DNA of 64,000 bases from Watersipora subatra (GCF_963576615.1 NC_088717.1:15114108-15178107); one strand, 5' to 3'. Shown: positions 52,201 to 63,700, numbered from the stretch's first letter. Numbers and translations are program-made. Notes: generated by a model not told the origin, from the letters alone.

Positions 52201-55200
52201 GGGCATATACGCTCAACTGTGCAGCCACTAGCGTTAGGAGGCCTCTCAGTAACAATCACTCTAGGTGGCTAACTTTTAACTTGATTAGGACCTCAGGCTA
52301 GCTTTAGGAGATTAGGCTAACTTTTAACTTGACTCACTGCGGCAGTATTACTGCTGTCATCGCCTGTGAACACATCCAGTTCCCCTACAGTTGTGCAGCT
52401 GCTGGCAGGAGTGCAGTATGATAAGCTGTCTGTACATTTGCTCTCACATCCTATCGAGTGATTCGATCCACTAGCTGCCATGGGAGCTGTCAGACTCTTG
52501 GCATCTGTTGCATCGTATGACCAACTTAACGGACGGCCTGTGTTCCTACAACAGATCGGCATATCTAATTTAAGATTTACAGTTTTTGAGAATAACGTGC
52601 CAATTTTCCAAACAGTTACATATGTAGGAGTCTTACAGAGCAAAAGCCACATTAAAGTTTTGCATGGACACTAGTACCCTGGCAGTCAGGTTCGCTGTGA
52701 GAGATCGTCATGCGTATTAAAAATCCTCACAATATTTTCCGAAATGCTGCACGGCGGTTGAGTGTCACAGATGTAAGCGATGCCGGGCAGCAAACCTAAA
52801 GGTCACTAGTTCAAATCCCATATGATATAATCTTTTCTGAACCTCCAACCATAGCTTTGGAAAGACAAACAGACGGACACAGCTCGTATCATAGTAAAAG
52901 TTAAAAGGAAAATAAGCCTCAGCCATCTTCAGTCACAATAAGTGAACTTTTTTATTTGTAGTATTTCTATCAATGACTGGAAACCAATTCTTTCAATTGT
53001 AATAATAAATAGAAAACCTGAAAACATCCCTAAAAAGTGCAACGGCGGCATGGTCCATACACTTTATAAACATGGTTACAGGAAAGACAACTTCATCTTG
53101 ATCAAGAGTTGCTTCCTTGTTAAACCATTTATCGTTGTTCAACAAAAGAGCAGTAATGCGGGTCATTATGTAGCCAGCAATCTAGCTGACAAACTAAAAA
53201 AAGGCTTTAGACAATGCATTATTACTATCTTGTTTTTGTTGTCTGTAGCTTATGAATAACTTTGTTCAAGATAATCTAACATCATGAAAAAGTCAAATCT
53301 TACCACTAAAGTAAATCATGGATACCTTGTCATTCCACCTAATAACCTAATGTTTTCAATACACACTGCCTAATGTTTTCAATACACCGCCTAATGTTTT
53401 CAATATACACTGCCTAATATTTTCAAAATGCACTGTAAAGAAATCAAATCTAATTTGTACCACTGTTTATTAATACTAGCAGTAGTATATTACTACTACA
53501 ATAGCTGAACAATACTAGCAATAGTATATTACCACTACAATAGCTGAACAGTACTAGCAGTAGTATATTACTACTACAATAACTGAACAGTACTAGCAGT
53601 GGTATATTAGTTGAACTTTCATTCTGTTTTTCAACTCCAAAATATTGAATAGCAAAATCTTCCATTTTAGCTGCCCTAAAATATGCAGGGAACCAAATGT
53701 CAATTCAGCGCTGCACATGCTTTGCATGAAGTATTGCTTGCGAGGCAATCATAAAATCAGCATTTCCACATTTCGCCCGACAAATAAAAGACCAAGGGCG
53801 ATAATCAGCAATGTGATCGGTTTTAACATGAATTTAAGCATGACGATGTGACTACAGTGTAAAGTTGCTAAAATGCCGCTGTCACATTTCCTTAGGGAGC
53901 AAGGAAATGCAGAACTTTTTCTTTCTCCTATGGTGAGTTATTCAGGGTTCCCTATTCTTTCCCATAGGGTGGGTCATTCACGGTTCCCTATTCTTTCTCA
54001 TTGGGTGATTCATTCACGGTTCCCTATTCTTTAACAACAGTAAGTAATAGAGAATCCTGTAAGAACGACATGACCTTCACACAAACTAGGCCCACACTCA
54101 TCGGTCAATTTATTTGTAAATTCGACACCTCATTTAGTATAGTGTCAGTGTGTATGCAGCTATAGCAAATATCAACGTTGAAAAATTTGACTATGCATTT
54201 CGTCAATGTGTGTGTGTAACCTGAAGGTCACCAAAGGTGGGTACTCCTTGGCATGCTTTCTGTTATAACTAAACGGAGTAAGTATTTCAAAGCTTTTAGG
54301 CCTGCCAAAATTTTGATTTTTCAATAGCGATTAGAAATGTTGCGCAGTCGATGAAATTGCCATATAAAGTTAATCTTATAGTTGGCCTTATAACCTAGAT
54401 GACAATTCACTCATAAAATTCCATTCATACAGTTCACATAAAACATTCAAACATGTAGAACATTCAAAAAGGTTTTTACACATAGCCAGTTGAGTGAATC
54501 CCCCATTATTACTTGACCCTGAGTAGAGCACGTACCAAAGATAACTGTTTATCTCGCCGGCCAGTCATTCATTCCACTACTAGATGTACTCGCATGTGTA
54601 AACATGTCAAGGACTTTCTCAACTATTCATTGTTTCGCTATCAGCAAACGCAGCAAGAATGACCCACCTGCCAGGAAGAGACAATCCTCGACCGCTGTCT
54701 GCCAGCTGTGGAAGGGTGTTAGATGATTTTGGGGGCCTTTTCAAAGAGCAATACGAAGCCGTCGTAGTTTCTACATTACTCGGCCAATGCAAGAGGGATA
54801 ACTCAATTTCCTTTTTGAGATCAGAAGATATTTTCCTGTTGTGACTGGAATCTAGTGTCAATGAATCAGAAGGTGTAACAAGCACTCTGAACTGGGACGG
54901 AGGAGAGATGATTCCTGGTTCAGAAATTAGCTGTTCACTAGAGGGCGTTAGAGTCTTATTAGGTGAAATGTCACTGATACACCAGTCATCAGGATCCAAC
55001 CTGCTGGGTCCTTTATCAGATTGTCTTCTCTTGGCTTGGAGAGTTGGATTGTCATCATGATCAATAGTGTTTTTGACACTTTTCATCGCTTTTCTGTCGG
55101 ATTCTGTGGCAAAAATGCATTTAATAAACTCAGAAATCACAAGAATTTCTAAATATAAATATATGGTGAACATAGCCACCAAAATACTCACTGAGTAGAT

Positions 55201-58200
55201 AAAAACATACATGTATTAGCAACTGACTGGCCTTTAGCATTACAAAGAGAAATCTTTAAATACTAAATATGTAAGGAAGATAAATCAATAGATACATGAG
55301 GGATCATATGGCTTGGCATTAGGTACAGCTAGGATAATTAAGTCCGTAATTGCATTACAGGGGGGGGGATCAATTGTGAGCTAAAAATAAAGAAGACCAG
55401 GCAATCAATAATGATTTATACGCTATGATTCCCGATGACTGCATCTGATATTCGCTGAAAACAGAACGAAAACTGTGTGCAGGTACTAATCACTGCAAGT
55501 TGGCGGTAAAATGGCTAGGATGGTCTCTCTGTGTTATGACAAAACAAGAATAATATGTCTGACAGTCTTCGGTGCAATAATAAATACCGAGTGAAACAGC
55601 AAAATCTTGTCATCCGACATTTCGATCTCTGTAACTGTGAAAGTAAATGGTTAGTCGACAACTCCGGTCGACAACAACATTGGATAGATGATACATGAAT
55701 CTTATTTGGTGACATTCTTTAAGCCATAAGAGCTGTCATAGCTCATGCAATATTATATTCTCACTCTCCCCCTTTCCCCTTTCCTTCTCTCCCTTACCTT
55801 CTATCCATCCCCTTATTTCCTATGTTCACACATTCTCACAATCATGCCTGTGTTGTTGGCGTTGTTAACCGAGCCAAGTCATCAGATAACATCTGTTAAG
55901 TTATCTCCATAACCCAGCCCTTCTACATGATGGTTTTACTTCTTTACAATTAGTACACACGCTAGAGCTGGCTTTCTTAAGGTGATCTTAGACTCCATAC
56001 GCGTATCCCTCCTTGTATCCCTCCCTGTACCCCTTCGGAGCAGGCATAAAAATAATCTATCATTCAATAGAGTACACGACGAGTATACACTTATTCTTGA
56101 CTGAATTCAACGATATGCGATTAATACATTAGTTTCTCTATTAATTAGAATATGGTCTGCGGACAAATCAAACTAAAAACATTTTGGTATCAACCAAACT
56201 CGTTAGTGATCAGGTAAGCAGCTGATTGATGTAGCCTGAAATCATGAGCTATTTACAAACATCTCACGCCACAGTATATGATGATGCATCAAGAAGTGTG
56301 TACCTACTCCAGGCTAAGAGGCCTGTGCCACTTACTCATCGTATACCAACATGTATCTTAAACATTGCAAAAAACTAGCGTCAATCAAGTGAAGGTTACG
56401 AGATTAGAATTTGAGAACCATAGATGTATCCAATACACATTTTTCCTAGATGTAGAGAATCTGAAAGGACTCGATGACTAATGCTTGCTGTCTATTTTGG
56501 AAGCTGATCGATGAAGGCAGCGACATATTTTGAACAATATTAAAAACTTATGTTTTAAAATATATTCTACTAGAAATGAAAATTCCATGGTGGTATGATC
56601 CCAGCATCGTTTTGTCTCAAGTGTAAGACAGGCATCAAACTGGAATAATTACCCAAGTAGAAAAAATATGTCCGCATATTCCATAACTTCGACAATGTCT
56701 ACATCTATCTTCTTCTGATTTATCAAATTGTGTAAACATCACCCAAACGCCATTGTATTACTTCCTCAAATGTTTTTATAATACTTGACCAGACTAATGT
56801 TACTTGCTATTTTATTTTATAACTTAAGTTGGCACATGCTAGTTGGCAGTTGTTAGCTAGCAGTCCTCAATGAAGCATGTTTACCACCTACTAGCTATTG
56901 GTCAAAGTACACAGCAGATGCCAAAGTAATCTCTTGTGACAACATTGCCCAAATACCGTTACCAAGTTCACTTTTCAAGTAGAAGCCTAGAAGTAAGTAA
57001 CGGAACAGAGAGATACATAACTAGTACTTACGACGTCTCTCCGCTGCTGCTAACTCCCTCGGCGATCCTTCGGTCGGATCTGACACTCTCCTGCCATTCA
57101 GTCCTCGAAATGAGGAAAATATCTTTGTTTTTCCGGCTGAAAATGAATAATAACTAGCGATTTATTGCCTAATCGAATGAGATGACACAATGTGTGTGTG
57201 ATCAAGCTAATCCATCGGGGTAGACAAGCCCTGGATCAGAAACTGATCAATACAACAATGAAGGCCACAATGTTATATCGCACGCCTACTCGGCTCAACA
57301 AAGTAAACAGTTAACAGAAGCGGCAGGCGCATATAGAAAAACTACAAAACACTATGTTTGCAAATCAAACGCAGTACTTGTAATAAAGCACGCTGAGAGG
57401 AAAATAGAAAGGTACAATCCGTCGCCTAAGCATCGATTCTTATCTCGCAAGAATCAGCTGAAAGCATAGCTGGGAGCAGATCCCATCAGATGCTAGTCTA
57501 CAAATATGAAAGGTCACTGGCTCTTGTGTGTCATGCTTAGCACTGTCTATCAGGGGACATGGTATGATACTTCTGTCAGTCAATGTTCGGACTTGAAGGG
57601 TGTGAAATCTCATCACAGGGTACTATAAGCCAATAGCCTTGTTCAAAGCTACTGCTGGTTATTATAAATTATAAGAGACATTATGCAGTCCTAAAAGTTA
57701 CAATAAAACTTGTGGAAACCATAAGCCACTTGCGTGGAGAACATGACTAATTCTAGGCGATGAAATCTGATTATGAATGGAGATAAACTTGGAAAACCCA
57801 ACGCCACAGAGAAATAACAGTAGTCATATTATTTGCATCAATTCTGGACTCTAGCTTTTTAATATAAACAATAGTTTAAACTTTTTACCTTTGACAAAAG
57901 CAAACTGTAAACATACCGTTTGCATCACCATCGAAATAATCAATAACTGTAAAAGGTTAATGTTTTACATCGCTTTGCCTGTAAAAGGATTAAATTAATC
58001 TTCGTAAAATTCTGACGAGTTATTCGAAAAATACAACGGCACCCTTTATTTGAACGTCACCTCTGATAAAACACCACTCTAGGGAAAGGGTTGAAAAATA
58101 GAGCGCCATGACGTTCAAATAGAGGTTTTACGGTAATTAGTTTCTAGACCACATGACAGACTTCCCCTTCCTCTTGCGATAAATATTATGTGGAAGAAAA

Positions 58201-61200
58201 TTTATAACCCAAAACTATGACTCTCATTGGGTGGCTGCATTGCATATTCACCCCTAAATGATTTCAACAATTAAAAACTCATCATTTCCATCAAGCTTTG
58301 CATAAAACTAACTTACATATTCCCCTATATTATACTTAAAAACTAAACTAACAAAAACTCGGGGAATTGTTCTTTAGAGAGACGCACACACCGGAGTTAA
58401 GGAGTCTACAGCAATCCTATTATAGCCACGAAGCCAGCTAGATGCAGTGTCTATCACATTTAGTTTGTCTTCAAGACTGAAATGCATGTTTTTCCGCATA
58501 ACTTTCGTACCGAGTTAAATCGGATTTGAACAATGCTCCAGCTAATACCAGTTCTCTTAGCAGAGAAAGGTATTTTACTAGTATGTATAGTAGTATTGTA
58601 TGTCTAACCATTTATTTGATTTAATTGACTAACTGTTGCACTTTTTGTGATCACTGTATGGTATAATTTAGTAAGGATTTTAGTTTGAATTGAAATTATA
58701 GCCAATGAAGTAATAAAAAAATCAATTAAATTGATGGTTTTATTGTAGATGCAGATTAGAACAAATGTAGAAAACCTTTTGAGGTAGATAAATAAAGCCC
58801 AGTTTTTAAGTCAATTCTATATCCTGACAGGACACTCAGGTAGATATCATCAGATGTCAATATATAACCATTCCTATAGACCACATACTTACGCTCTTTG
58901 GCTCAAGAGACAACATATTTCCACAGCTTTCGAGTGAACTATTATTTTATATTTTATTCTGTTGCTAATGATAACCATCGACGTTGTCAAAAAACGCAAG
59001 TGTGTACCGACACTTCATGGGTGGAGGTAAAGTATAAAATCATCACATGCATAAATCCTACATTTCTCATGCGATATTGCGTGCCTAGTGCAACACTTAG
59101 AGAGCTCATATGAAAACCTGGCTTGACTGCTTGAGTGCGAAATGCTAACATCCTCTATGCCTCAGAGAGTTTTTGTGTTTAAACGAAAGAGATTCTTCCA
59201 ATACAAATAGGGTCCTTAGGGCAGTATTATTACATGATTGTTCCTTGATAAAGGAGCCATGATGCATGTACAAATGTATGTACATCTGATCTGAAACCTT
59301 TAAAATCGGCAGATGAAAGGAGGGCGAGTCTTAACCTAAGATCTGCTGAATAGACCAGCAGGTTATGGCATGAATTCTAAAAGGATTTCAAAATGGATAA
59401 TAGTTTGTTGAATAAATACAGAATTTTGACTAGTAAAAAAATAAAAAATAATAATACACATATATTTAAAGTAAGAACATTAGCAGCCTTTACTTTTTCA
59501 AACAATTTTATTCAAAGATGGCTATTAAAATCTTTTTATCTCATTAAAAAAGTAAAAAAAAGTAAAATGAAAATGTGTTGCCAACCAAGATAAAATCAAG
59601 GATCTGTGTATCTGAATGTAATGAATCTATGCATTGATGAGTCTACCCTTTTGTTCGCCTGTCTATGAGGTGAAAATGTTAAACCTCCTTCAACTATTTG
59701 TTATTTTATTAATTATAAAAATAATTTTATAATCTTATAATAGTTTTAACATATGAAGCTATGAATAGATTGACTTCACCTGTCAAAGTTTGACTGTAGA
59801 GCAAAAAGCTTAAATATTGGGCATTTTTCACATTTTAGGGTGAGATTTTGTATCTGTTGTTGTCATGATAATATTCAAACAGGTCGGACAAAAACAATCA
59901 GCTTCAAGAGACGCTCCTATAACGTAAATTCCTCTGAACCTAAGCAATTTATGTAAAGTTTTTATACATCGTATTATGTAAGAAATTCCCTAACGTAAAA
60001 CGCCAAGTCAGGCAAGTTTTCAAATTCAATTTGAATAGCAAGGTTCCCTTAAAAGTATCGTTTACTTTCTTCGTTACTGCACTTCGGGGATAAAAAAACC
60101 TTTATCCTAACCTCTAACCCTGAATTTGGACAAACGGACAAACAGGCAAACACCTGCATTGTAATAAAGATATATATTTTTTGCTTTAATGCGCATATAC
60201 ATTTATATTCTTTGCAGCATAGAACTTACTATAGAGGAAATAAGTGAAAAAAAATTGATTTAAATTGACATTGAAGATGTGTGCTCCCCTTAGCATAGAA
60301 TGGGCGTAATCCTGAAGTGTAAGTGATAAGAAAAAAAGAGAAAAGTAGTCGATACAAACCAATGATGCCACATTTACTGTACAGTCATCAAATTAAGAAG
60401 TTGAGTTTAGTTTTTTTCATTTTGAAAGGCCAAAGGAGGGAGTTTGCTAAGGTCTTGGAGCGGATTAGGCTATTTACATGTATTTTAATGTCATTGGTTA
60501 ATGTTGTTACATTTAAAAATGTATCATCAGCGCCGTCAATCTGCGTAGTCAGTCTAGCATCAGAAGAGCGTATCTTATCAACCATCAGTGCCTTAAAGCT
60601 ACGACCAGTTGAACTAAGGCTATCAAGTATGCAAATGACTCACCTCGTCTGCGGAACTTGTTGAATATAGTCGATGTGGACGTCTGAAACAAAAAATAGT
60701 TATAGCATTTTATTTTAGCCTTAAACGATCTGAGTAGTTTTAAAAGCTAATATACACGCTATTGTCATATTTATTATTATTACATTGTTATTATGCCAAC
60801 AAGTCACTAAAGACCGTGGTGCACTAACAATAGCGCGTTTAGTGATTAATGGATGTGCCACGTCATTGGTATTCAGTGGAACAAACTTACTGACTAGCTT
60901 CGTGCTCAGAAAATTTCTTACTTCATTTGTACGTGACAAAGTAAATGCAATCGTTCGCAACTATGGAGTGAACAACTGTAACTTCTGGTAAATTACCAGA
61001 AGTTGTGCCTCTACGGGTGATGCTAAAAAATGAACACAAATACACTCGGCACTATTCAGGCTGCATAGTGATTGGTTCCTTCAAAAGATACCATCACTTT
61101 AGCCATTCTTTCTCATGTTCATCATTTACATGTACAACATGAGTGTTTTGAAAAACAAACTTTATCTAAAAATGCCAAAAATCATCTCAGAGGAAACATT

Positions 61201-62995
61201 TTTTTCAGTACCCCAACAGCTTGCCAAGGTAATGAAGTGTGATAAGCATAAAATTATTTCAAACAACTTATGCCTTACATTTTTAGTTCCTTAATGCAAT
61301 TCAATTAACATTAAGAAAACAAATTACATTATTTTAAAAAACACCAGAACAATTTTAGATTAAATGAAAATTCTCTTTTTTAAATGGTGATACAATTAAG
61401 AAAAGAGACAGCGTTAAATTTCTCAGAATATTTATTGACAACAATTTAAACTGGAAATTACATATAGAAAGCTTATTAAAACAATTATGTCCACTTAGTG
61501 GCCTATTGTACCGATTGTCTTTTCATTTACCATGAAATTTTCTAATTTACTTTATAACTCATTGATCAACTCAAAAATTTCATATTGTATGGAAGCCTGA
61601 GGGAATGCTCCATTAATTTATAGATCTTGAAAAAGCATTTATTTATCAAAAAAGAGTAGTTCGCATTATTAACAAGAAATCTTTTTATTTCTCGACTGGG
61701 GATCTATTTAGAAAATGCAACATTTTGAATGTTAGTCAGTTGGTTAAATTTCGGACTTTGCTTAGAACTCATATATCTTTTTACTCATCATATTCTCATC
61801 TCTCATAGCACTATTTCACTCGAAATTCTAAACTCAACGTACCTCTACCTAAATCATCTAAATCTCTATCTAAATCGGTTTCCGGTGCACATAGTCGATG
61901 ATTAACGTCGAAAGGACAATACCGACATACAGTGACATAGTGTGAACCGGGTTTTACGACGTGAATTGCAACAACAATAATAACAGAATGTGACAAGACC
62001 TGTCAGCTACTGTCATGAATGAATAAATGCGCAGAGTATCAAAAGAAAGGAAATACCGCGGAAGAGGCATGTTACAAAACATTGCATAACCCTTAAAATA
62101 GTTGATGAACTACGATGATACGAGGAAAGCCAATTCAATGAGTTTATATTTCTACACTAACAACAAAAACCACTCTGTTAGAAAGAAAAACGGCACAAAC
62201 AATCCTATGACCTCATCAATCACATGTCACCAGAGTCGCTGGACAGGAAATGGTTATATACTCTGACTCACCGCCGAACAACAAGAATACATCGCTACAA
62301 ACTTTATTACTACCCAGTCTGATGATCTACAAACCAACTGAATCGCTGCCTCGCATGACTCAGGGATGAACAGACCAGCTGACCTATCCAGCAGATAGCT
62401 TGTCAATTCAAACTGCCACCAGAACACGAGCAACATCCTAAAGCATTCGTTTGAATGTGTTTTGTAATCCAAGTTGTAAAGTTTAAGGCAGTGATTAGAG
62501 CCAACAGCAAACGCGTCATTCTTTACATGATAAAAATACTTCTGTTACAACGTATAAACACTCCATGGACAAAAGTTCAGTGAGAGAGCGAATATGTTAT
62601 AACATATGAGAACATAGTGGCACAACCCAATTTTGAAAAAATGGAAAATACAGACTGTATCGAACGTGCAAAATACTTATCGGAGGAAATTAGCATTCAA
62701 TCCTCCAACGTTTAAAATTGTGACGATGTTACCTTAGTCTGTCATTGCGTAACCAGCATGTTATAAGAAGACAAACCTCTCTAAATTCAATCAAGCTGAG
62801 CAGTCACCGGTATAAAACAAGCAAAAAGTCAATACCTCAGATTTGTCTAGTGTTTCTTGTTTGCGCAAAAGCGAAAACTAAACTTTTGCGCATGACTTAG
62901 TGGTGACAAGAAAATGACCCCCTCCCTTCCTGTGCACACTCACACATAGACAGCATTGCAGCCCTTACCAACAAAGATTCTTTAGCATCCGCCAT
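25226..62995 (-). CDS. ASEF/collybistin-family Rho guanine nucleotide exchange factor (SH3-DH-PH), 16 exons, 856 aa; ARHGEF4/SPATA13/ARHGEF9-like
   Basis: Exons in transcript order: 62995-62969, 60683-60644, 57136-57032, 55103-54668, 52545-52338, 48333-48165, 45467-45316, 43395-43276, 35193-35002, 34415-34233, 33050-32946, 30687-30541, 30251-30141, 27924-27714, 25713-25555, 25431-25226. The total is 2571 nt and every junction is GT-AG in phase. The start ATG has a good context (CAACATGG). Residues 1-350 are Ser-rich and low complexity, with two RRQSD sites (S59, S86). SH3 is about 354-421 ([23 protein letters not shown]). DH is about 459-655 ([67 protein letters not shown]). PH is about 672-775 ([16 protein letters not shown], then [14 protein letters not shown]). 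The tail begins GFVITE. Family members activate Rac1/Cdc42; ASEF and ASEF2 are released by APC, and collybistin binds gephyrin. One invertebrate gene probably represents all three vertebrate paralogs. The N-terminal exons are supported by phase alone. Confidence 0.93.
26005..26278. repeat. Tandem repeat of about 90-100 bp, three units
   Basis: GTGTGTACCTTGTACATATG recurs three times, followed each time by CATATTTATATAAAT and a TATATG-rich spacer of varying length. Located in the last-but-one introns of the RhoGEF gene. Confidence 0.8.
28452..29337. mobile_element. TTAA-flanked foldback transposon with TIRs of about 133 bp
   Basis: The left arm 28452-28585 and right arm 29203-29337 are inverted copies, from TTAAAGGTTGACTTGC through TTCACATTACAG to TTACAAGCTCTTAAAAGC. 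TTAA at both ends fits a TTAA target duplication, as in piggyBac or Kolobok. The interior has no ORF of note and carries two CACGTG motifs 7 bases apart (29118-29123, 29131-29136). It is non-autonomous and lies in the RhoGEF intron between the exons at 30141 and 27924. Further copies are at 18969-19245. Confidence 0.8.
30921..31235. repeat. 32-bp minisatellite (28-bp short variant), about ten units
   Basis: Unit built on TTAGTACGAGTATTAGGTAT and GTATATATGTTA. Short units lack one TATA step. Intronic in the RhoGEF gene. Confidence 0.85.
31236..32945. other. RhoGEF intron segment without recognised elements
   Basis: Part of the intron between the exons at 32946 and 30687. Two overlapping minus ORFs of 63-69 codons (31789-32086) have no recognisable motif and no start or splice context. 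I see nothing further to support. Confidence 0.5.
37270..38667. repeat. 30-bp minisatellite of about 46 units with higher-order structure
   Basis: Unit of about 30 bp: CACTGTAGAATAGGTACAGT followed by CAACACCT or a variant. Sub-families differ by GGTACAG or GATACAG, AAAACAGG, GGAGAATAGG and GAATGGTTAC. Blocks of several units recur in the same order: a roughly 168-bp block near 37380-37710 repeats, and a roughly 250-bp block starting with the GGTTAC variant near 37915 recurs near 38165. It lies in the 8-kb RhoGEF intron between the SH3 and DH exons. Confidence 0.9.
39456..39612 (-). mobile_element. tRNA-related SINE copy
   Basis: On the minus strand: GGTGGTCGAGTGGTGCAG (A-box region), GGGTTCGATTTC (B box), then TTTTCCTAACTCA, GGCTTCGGACGGACGAACAG and a TTATTATAGTAAAG tail. 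It is the best preserved of the SINE copies, and its box order matches the copy at 2386. Intronic in the RhoGEF gene. Confidence 0.75.
40775..41577. repeat. 27-bp minisatellite, about 30 units, open in several frames
   Basis: Unit CTACTTGTACACCTGTATAT plus TGTAGAC, with scattered CAGATC, GCC and GCA variants and one break at 41215. The period is nine codons and the unit lacks stops in most frames on both strands, so long ORFs appear in both directions. None has family features, and the array sits inside a RhoGEF intron. Confidence 0.95.
41640..43275. other. RhoGEF intron segment without recognised elements
   Basis: AT-rich intronic sequence. CCAACCTTCATATACGAAG near 42270 resembles the end of a dispersed repeat, but no partner end was found. 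No coding or RNA feature can be supported. Confidence 0.45.
44125..45300 (-). mobile_element. Composite tRNA-related SINE-type element, long copy
   Basis: On the minus strand the element begins AGCTGGATGCCCGGCGTTGC then GCGGGTAATAAAAG (45300-45263). It continues through about 900 bp of AT-rich body and ends in a tRNA-like part (GGTTAGACAATTGGATTACT, then GTGAGTTCAAATTC) and a CCGGACATACC-type tail near 44130. The head is shared with the copies at 15848 and 50758, but the body is much longer. Confidence 0.55.
46055..46497. mobile_element. MITE with GGCTGGTTCACACTA-type ends
   Basis: The left end AAGGCTGGTTCACACTATAT and the right end (ATATAGTGTAAA on the plus strand) are inverted. They share inner motifs: GTGATCATCAATGATAAC on the left pairs with GATCATCCTTGATTATGTG on the complementary right side. 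There is no ORF of note. A fragment of the same terminus occurs at 61879-61952. Intronic in the RhoGEF gene. Confidence 0.65.
46638..47529. mobile_element. piggyBac-like non-autonomous element with TTAACCCTTTG ends
   Basis: The left end is TTAACCCTTTGACTGCCA. The right end is AACCAAAGGGTTAA, whose complement is TTAACCCTTTGGTTGCCA. TTAA target duplications and CCCTTTG-type TIRs are typical of piggyBac elements. The 892-bp interior has no transposase. Intronic in the RhoGEF gene. Confidence 0.75.
48577..48735. repeat. 16-17-bp tandem repeat, about ten diverged units
   Basis: Unit GAAATTGGACTGA with A-rich spacers (AATTGGACTGAAAAAA and similar). Adjacent to the RhoGEF exon at 48165-48333. Confidence 0.8.
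49563..50040. repeat. 19-bp minisatellite, about 25 units
   Basis: Unit GGATATTAGACGGTTGTAG with GGCTGCA, CGCCTG and TATACGG variants. One unit carries a 2-base insertion (TATAGACGG). Intronic in the RhoGEF gene. Confidence 0.9.
50758..51335 (+). mobile_element. Composite tRNA-related SINE with GGATGCCCGGCGTTGC head
   Basis: The head CTAGCTGGATGCCCGGCGTT starts near 50758. A roughly 370-bp body follows. The tRNA-like part is GTGTATTGGATAAGCAC, then GGTTGTGAGTTCAAAACC. The tail has AAAACTTTAGAGC, CAGACGGATGTACAGACGG and a TATATATA end. The head matches the minus-strand copy ending at 45300, and the tail matches the SINE copies elsewhere in the window. Confidence 0.65.
52738..52910 (+). mobile_element. 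tRNA-related SINE copy
   Basis: GCGGTTGAGTGTCACAGATG (A-box region), AGGTCACTAGTTCAAATCCC (B-box region), then CTGAACCTCCAACCATAGCT, AAACAGACGGACAC and a TATCATAGTAAAAG end. The tail matches the copies at 2386 and 39456. Intronic in the RhoGEF gene. Confidence 0.7.
53336..53440. repeat. Short tandem repeat, four units of about 25 bp
   Basis: Unit CCTAATGTTTTCAATACACA plus CTG, with small deletions. Confidence 0.8.
53470..53612. repeat. 39-bp tandem repeat, about four units
   Basis: Unit TACTAGCAGTAGTATATTAC plus TACTACAATAGCTGAACAG. Intronic in the RhoGEF gene. It follows the 25-bp repeat almost directly, so the two form a small repeat cluster. Confidence 0.8.
53925..54040. repeat. Roughly 40-bp tandem repeat, three units
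   Basis: GGTTCCCTATTCTTT recurs three times, preceded by GGTGAGTTATTCA, GGTGGGTCATTCA or GGTGATTCATTCA. Intronic in the RhoGEF gene. Confidence 0.8.
57965..58135. mobile_element. End fragment of the CTCTATTTGAGCGCC transposon family
   Basis: GTTCAAATAGAGGTTTTACG marks the outer end at about 58134. The inner inverted copy (CTTTATTTGAACGTCACC) lies about 90 bases inside. Matching to the left end of the element at 5238 continues to about 57965 in reverse orientation. Only one end is present. In the RhoGEF intron between exons 2 and 3. Confidence 0.75.
60085..60178 (+). mobile_element. 3' tail fragment of the SINE family
   Basis: ATCCTAACCTCTAACCCTGA, then GGACAAACGGACAAACAGGC and a TAATAAAGATATATA end resemble the tails at 39456 (-) and 52738. 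The tRNA-like part is missing or too diverged to recognise. Confidence 0.4.
61380..61815 (+). pseudogene. LINE reverse-transcriptase fragment, decayed
   Basis: Translation in shifting frames gives [18 protein letters not shown], then [11 protein letters not shown], and after a frameshift [13 protein letters not shown] and [17 protein letters not shown]. This order (FLGxxID..L.W..HI, then QKR..RII, then L....L..) is that of the C-terminal part of non-LTR (jockey/CR1-like) reverse transcriptases. Stops and frameshifts show it is dead. It lies in RhoGEF intron 1, sense to the + strand and opposite to the gene. Confidence 0.75.
61879..61952. mobile_element. Fragment of the TTCACACTA MITE
   Basis: GTGACATAGTGTGAACCGG and the inner GATGATTAACGTCGAAAGGA match the termini of the MITE at 46055-46497. 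It adjoins the LINE fragment. Confidence 0.55.
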
Positions 62996-63439
62996 GTTGA
63001 AGCTTAATTCTTACTACATATAAAAATCGAAATCCGAAAAACAACAGACAACTATCTTCGAAAGTTTTCGGCTTTACTAAAACGAAATGTCCGACAACGC
63101 CAATAATCCTGAAAGAACTATGAACCATCTTCCCTTATCCCATGTATTATCTCGTAAGATAAACAAGGTGGTTCAAATAACATTAAACAGTGGAGCCGCT
63201 GTAGGCAGTATGATAACATACAAACTAACAGATAAAGATATGTATATAGATGAGCAGGCATAATGTCGAAAATCATAATGGATAAGTTTGCAAGCTTCAT
63301 ATTATCTCAACGCCTGTTTGATATAAATGAGAATCATAATCCAGGGAGTCTGACGGCAAAACATTTAACCAGGCAGACAGCTGGATAAGGCTTATCTACA
63401 CATACCATCGAAATGTGTCGTTCGAAATAGTTTATTTAA
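62996..63439. other. Upstream region of the RhoGEF gene
   Basis: Should hold the 5'UTR and promoter of the RhoGEF gene, if the ATG at 62995 lies in the first exon. No TATA box or other clear core promoter element was seen. No other gene is supported. Confidence 0.35.
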
Positions 63440-63700
63440 GCGTTGTATGGTCGTCTGCAATCACTCGATTTACGAGTATAATATAATGTCTGCTTGTTGG
63501 TGTACTCTCAGATGGCTGGCGAGTCCATTGCGAGATGAACAAATCTTGCCATGAAGGGAATCGGTAACTGTCTTTTGTGTTGTTTCGGGCAGCCCTCTTC
63601 TGCTTCCGTTTAGATCGTCTGTTATCTTCAATTATTTTCACATCTTTGTGCACCAAAGGTCGAAATACTTTTCTGTTTTTTGCTAGCCTCTCCTAAGTTT
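63440..63700 (-). pseudogene. Possible LINE 3' end with zinc-finger-like motif
   Basis: One minus-strand frame reads GKICSSRNGLASHLRVHQQ. This resembles the CGR.C.SRIGL..H finger found at the end of many invertebrate LINE ORF2 proteins. The first cysteines are lost and the longest ORF here is in another frame. A real C2H2 gene exon is a less likely alternative. Confidence 0.35.
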
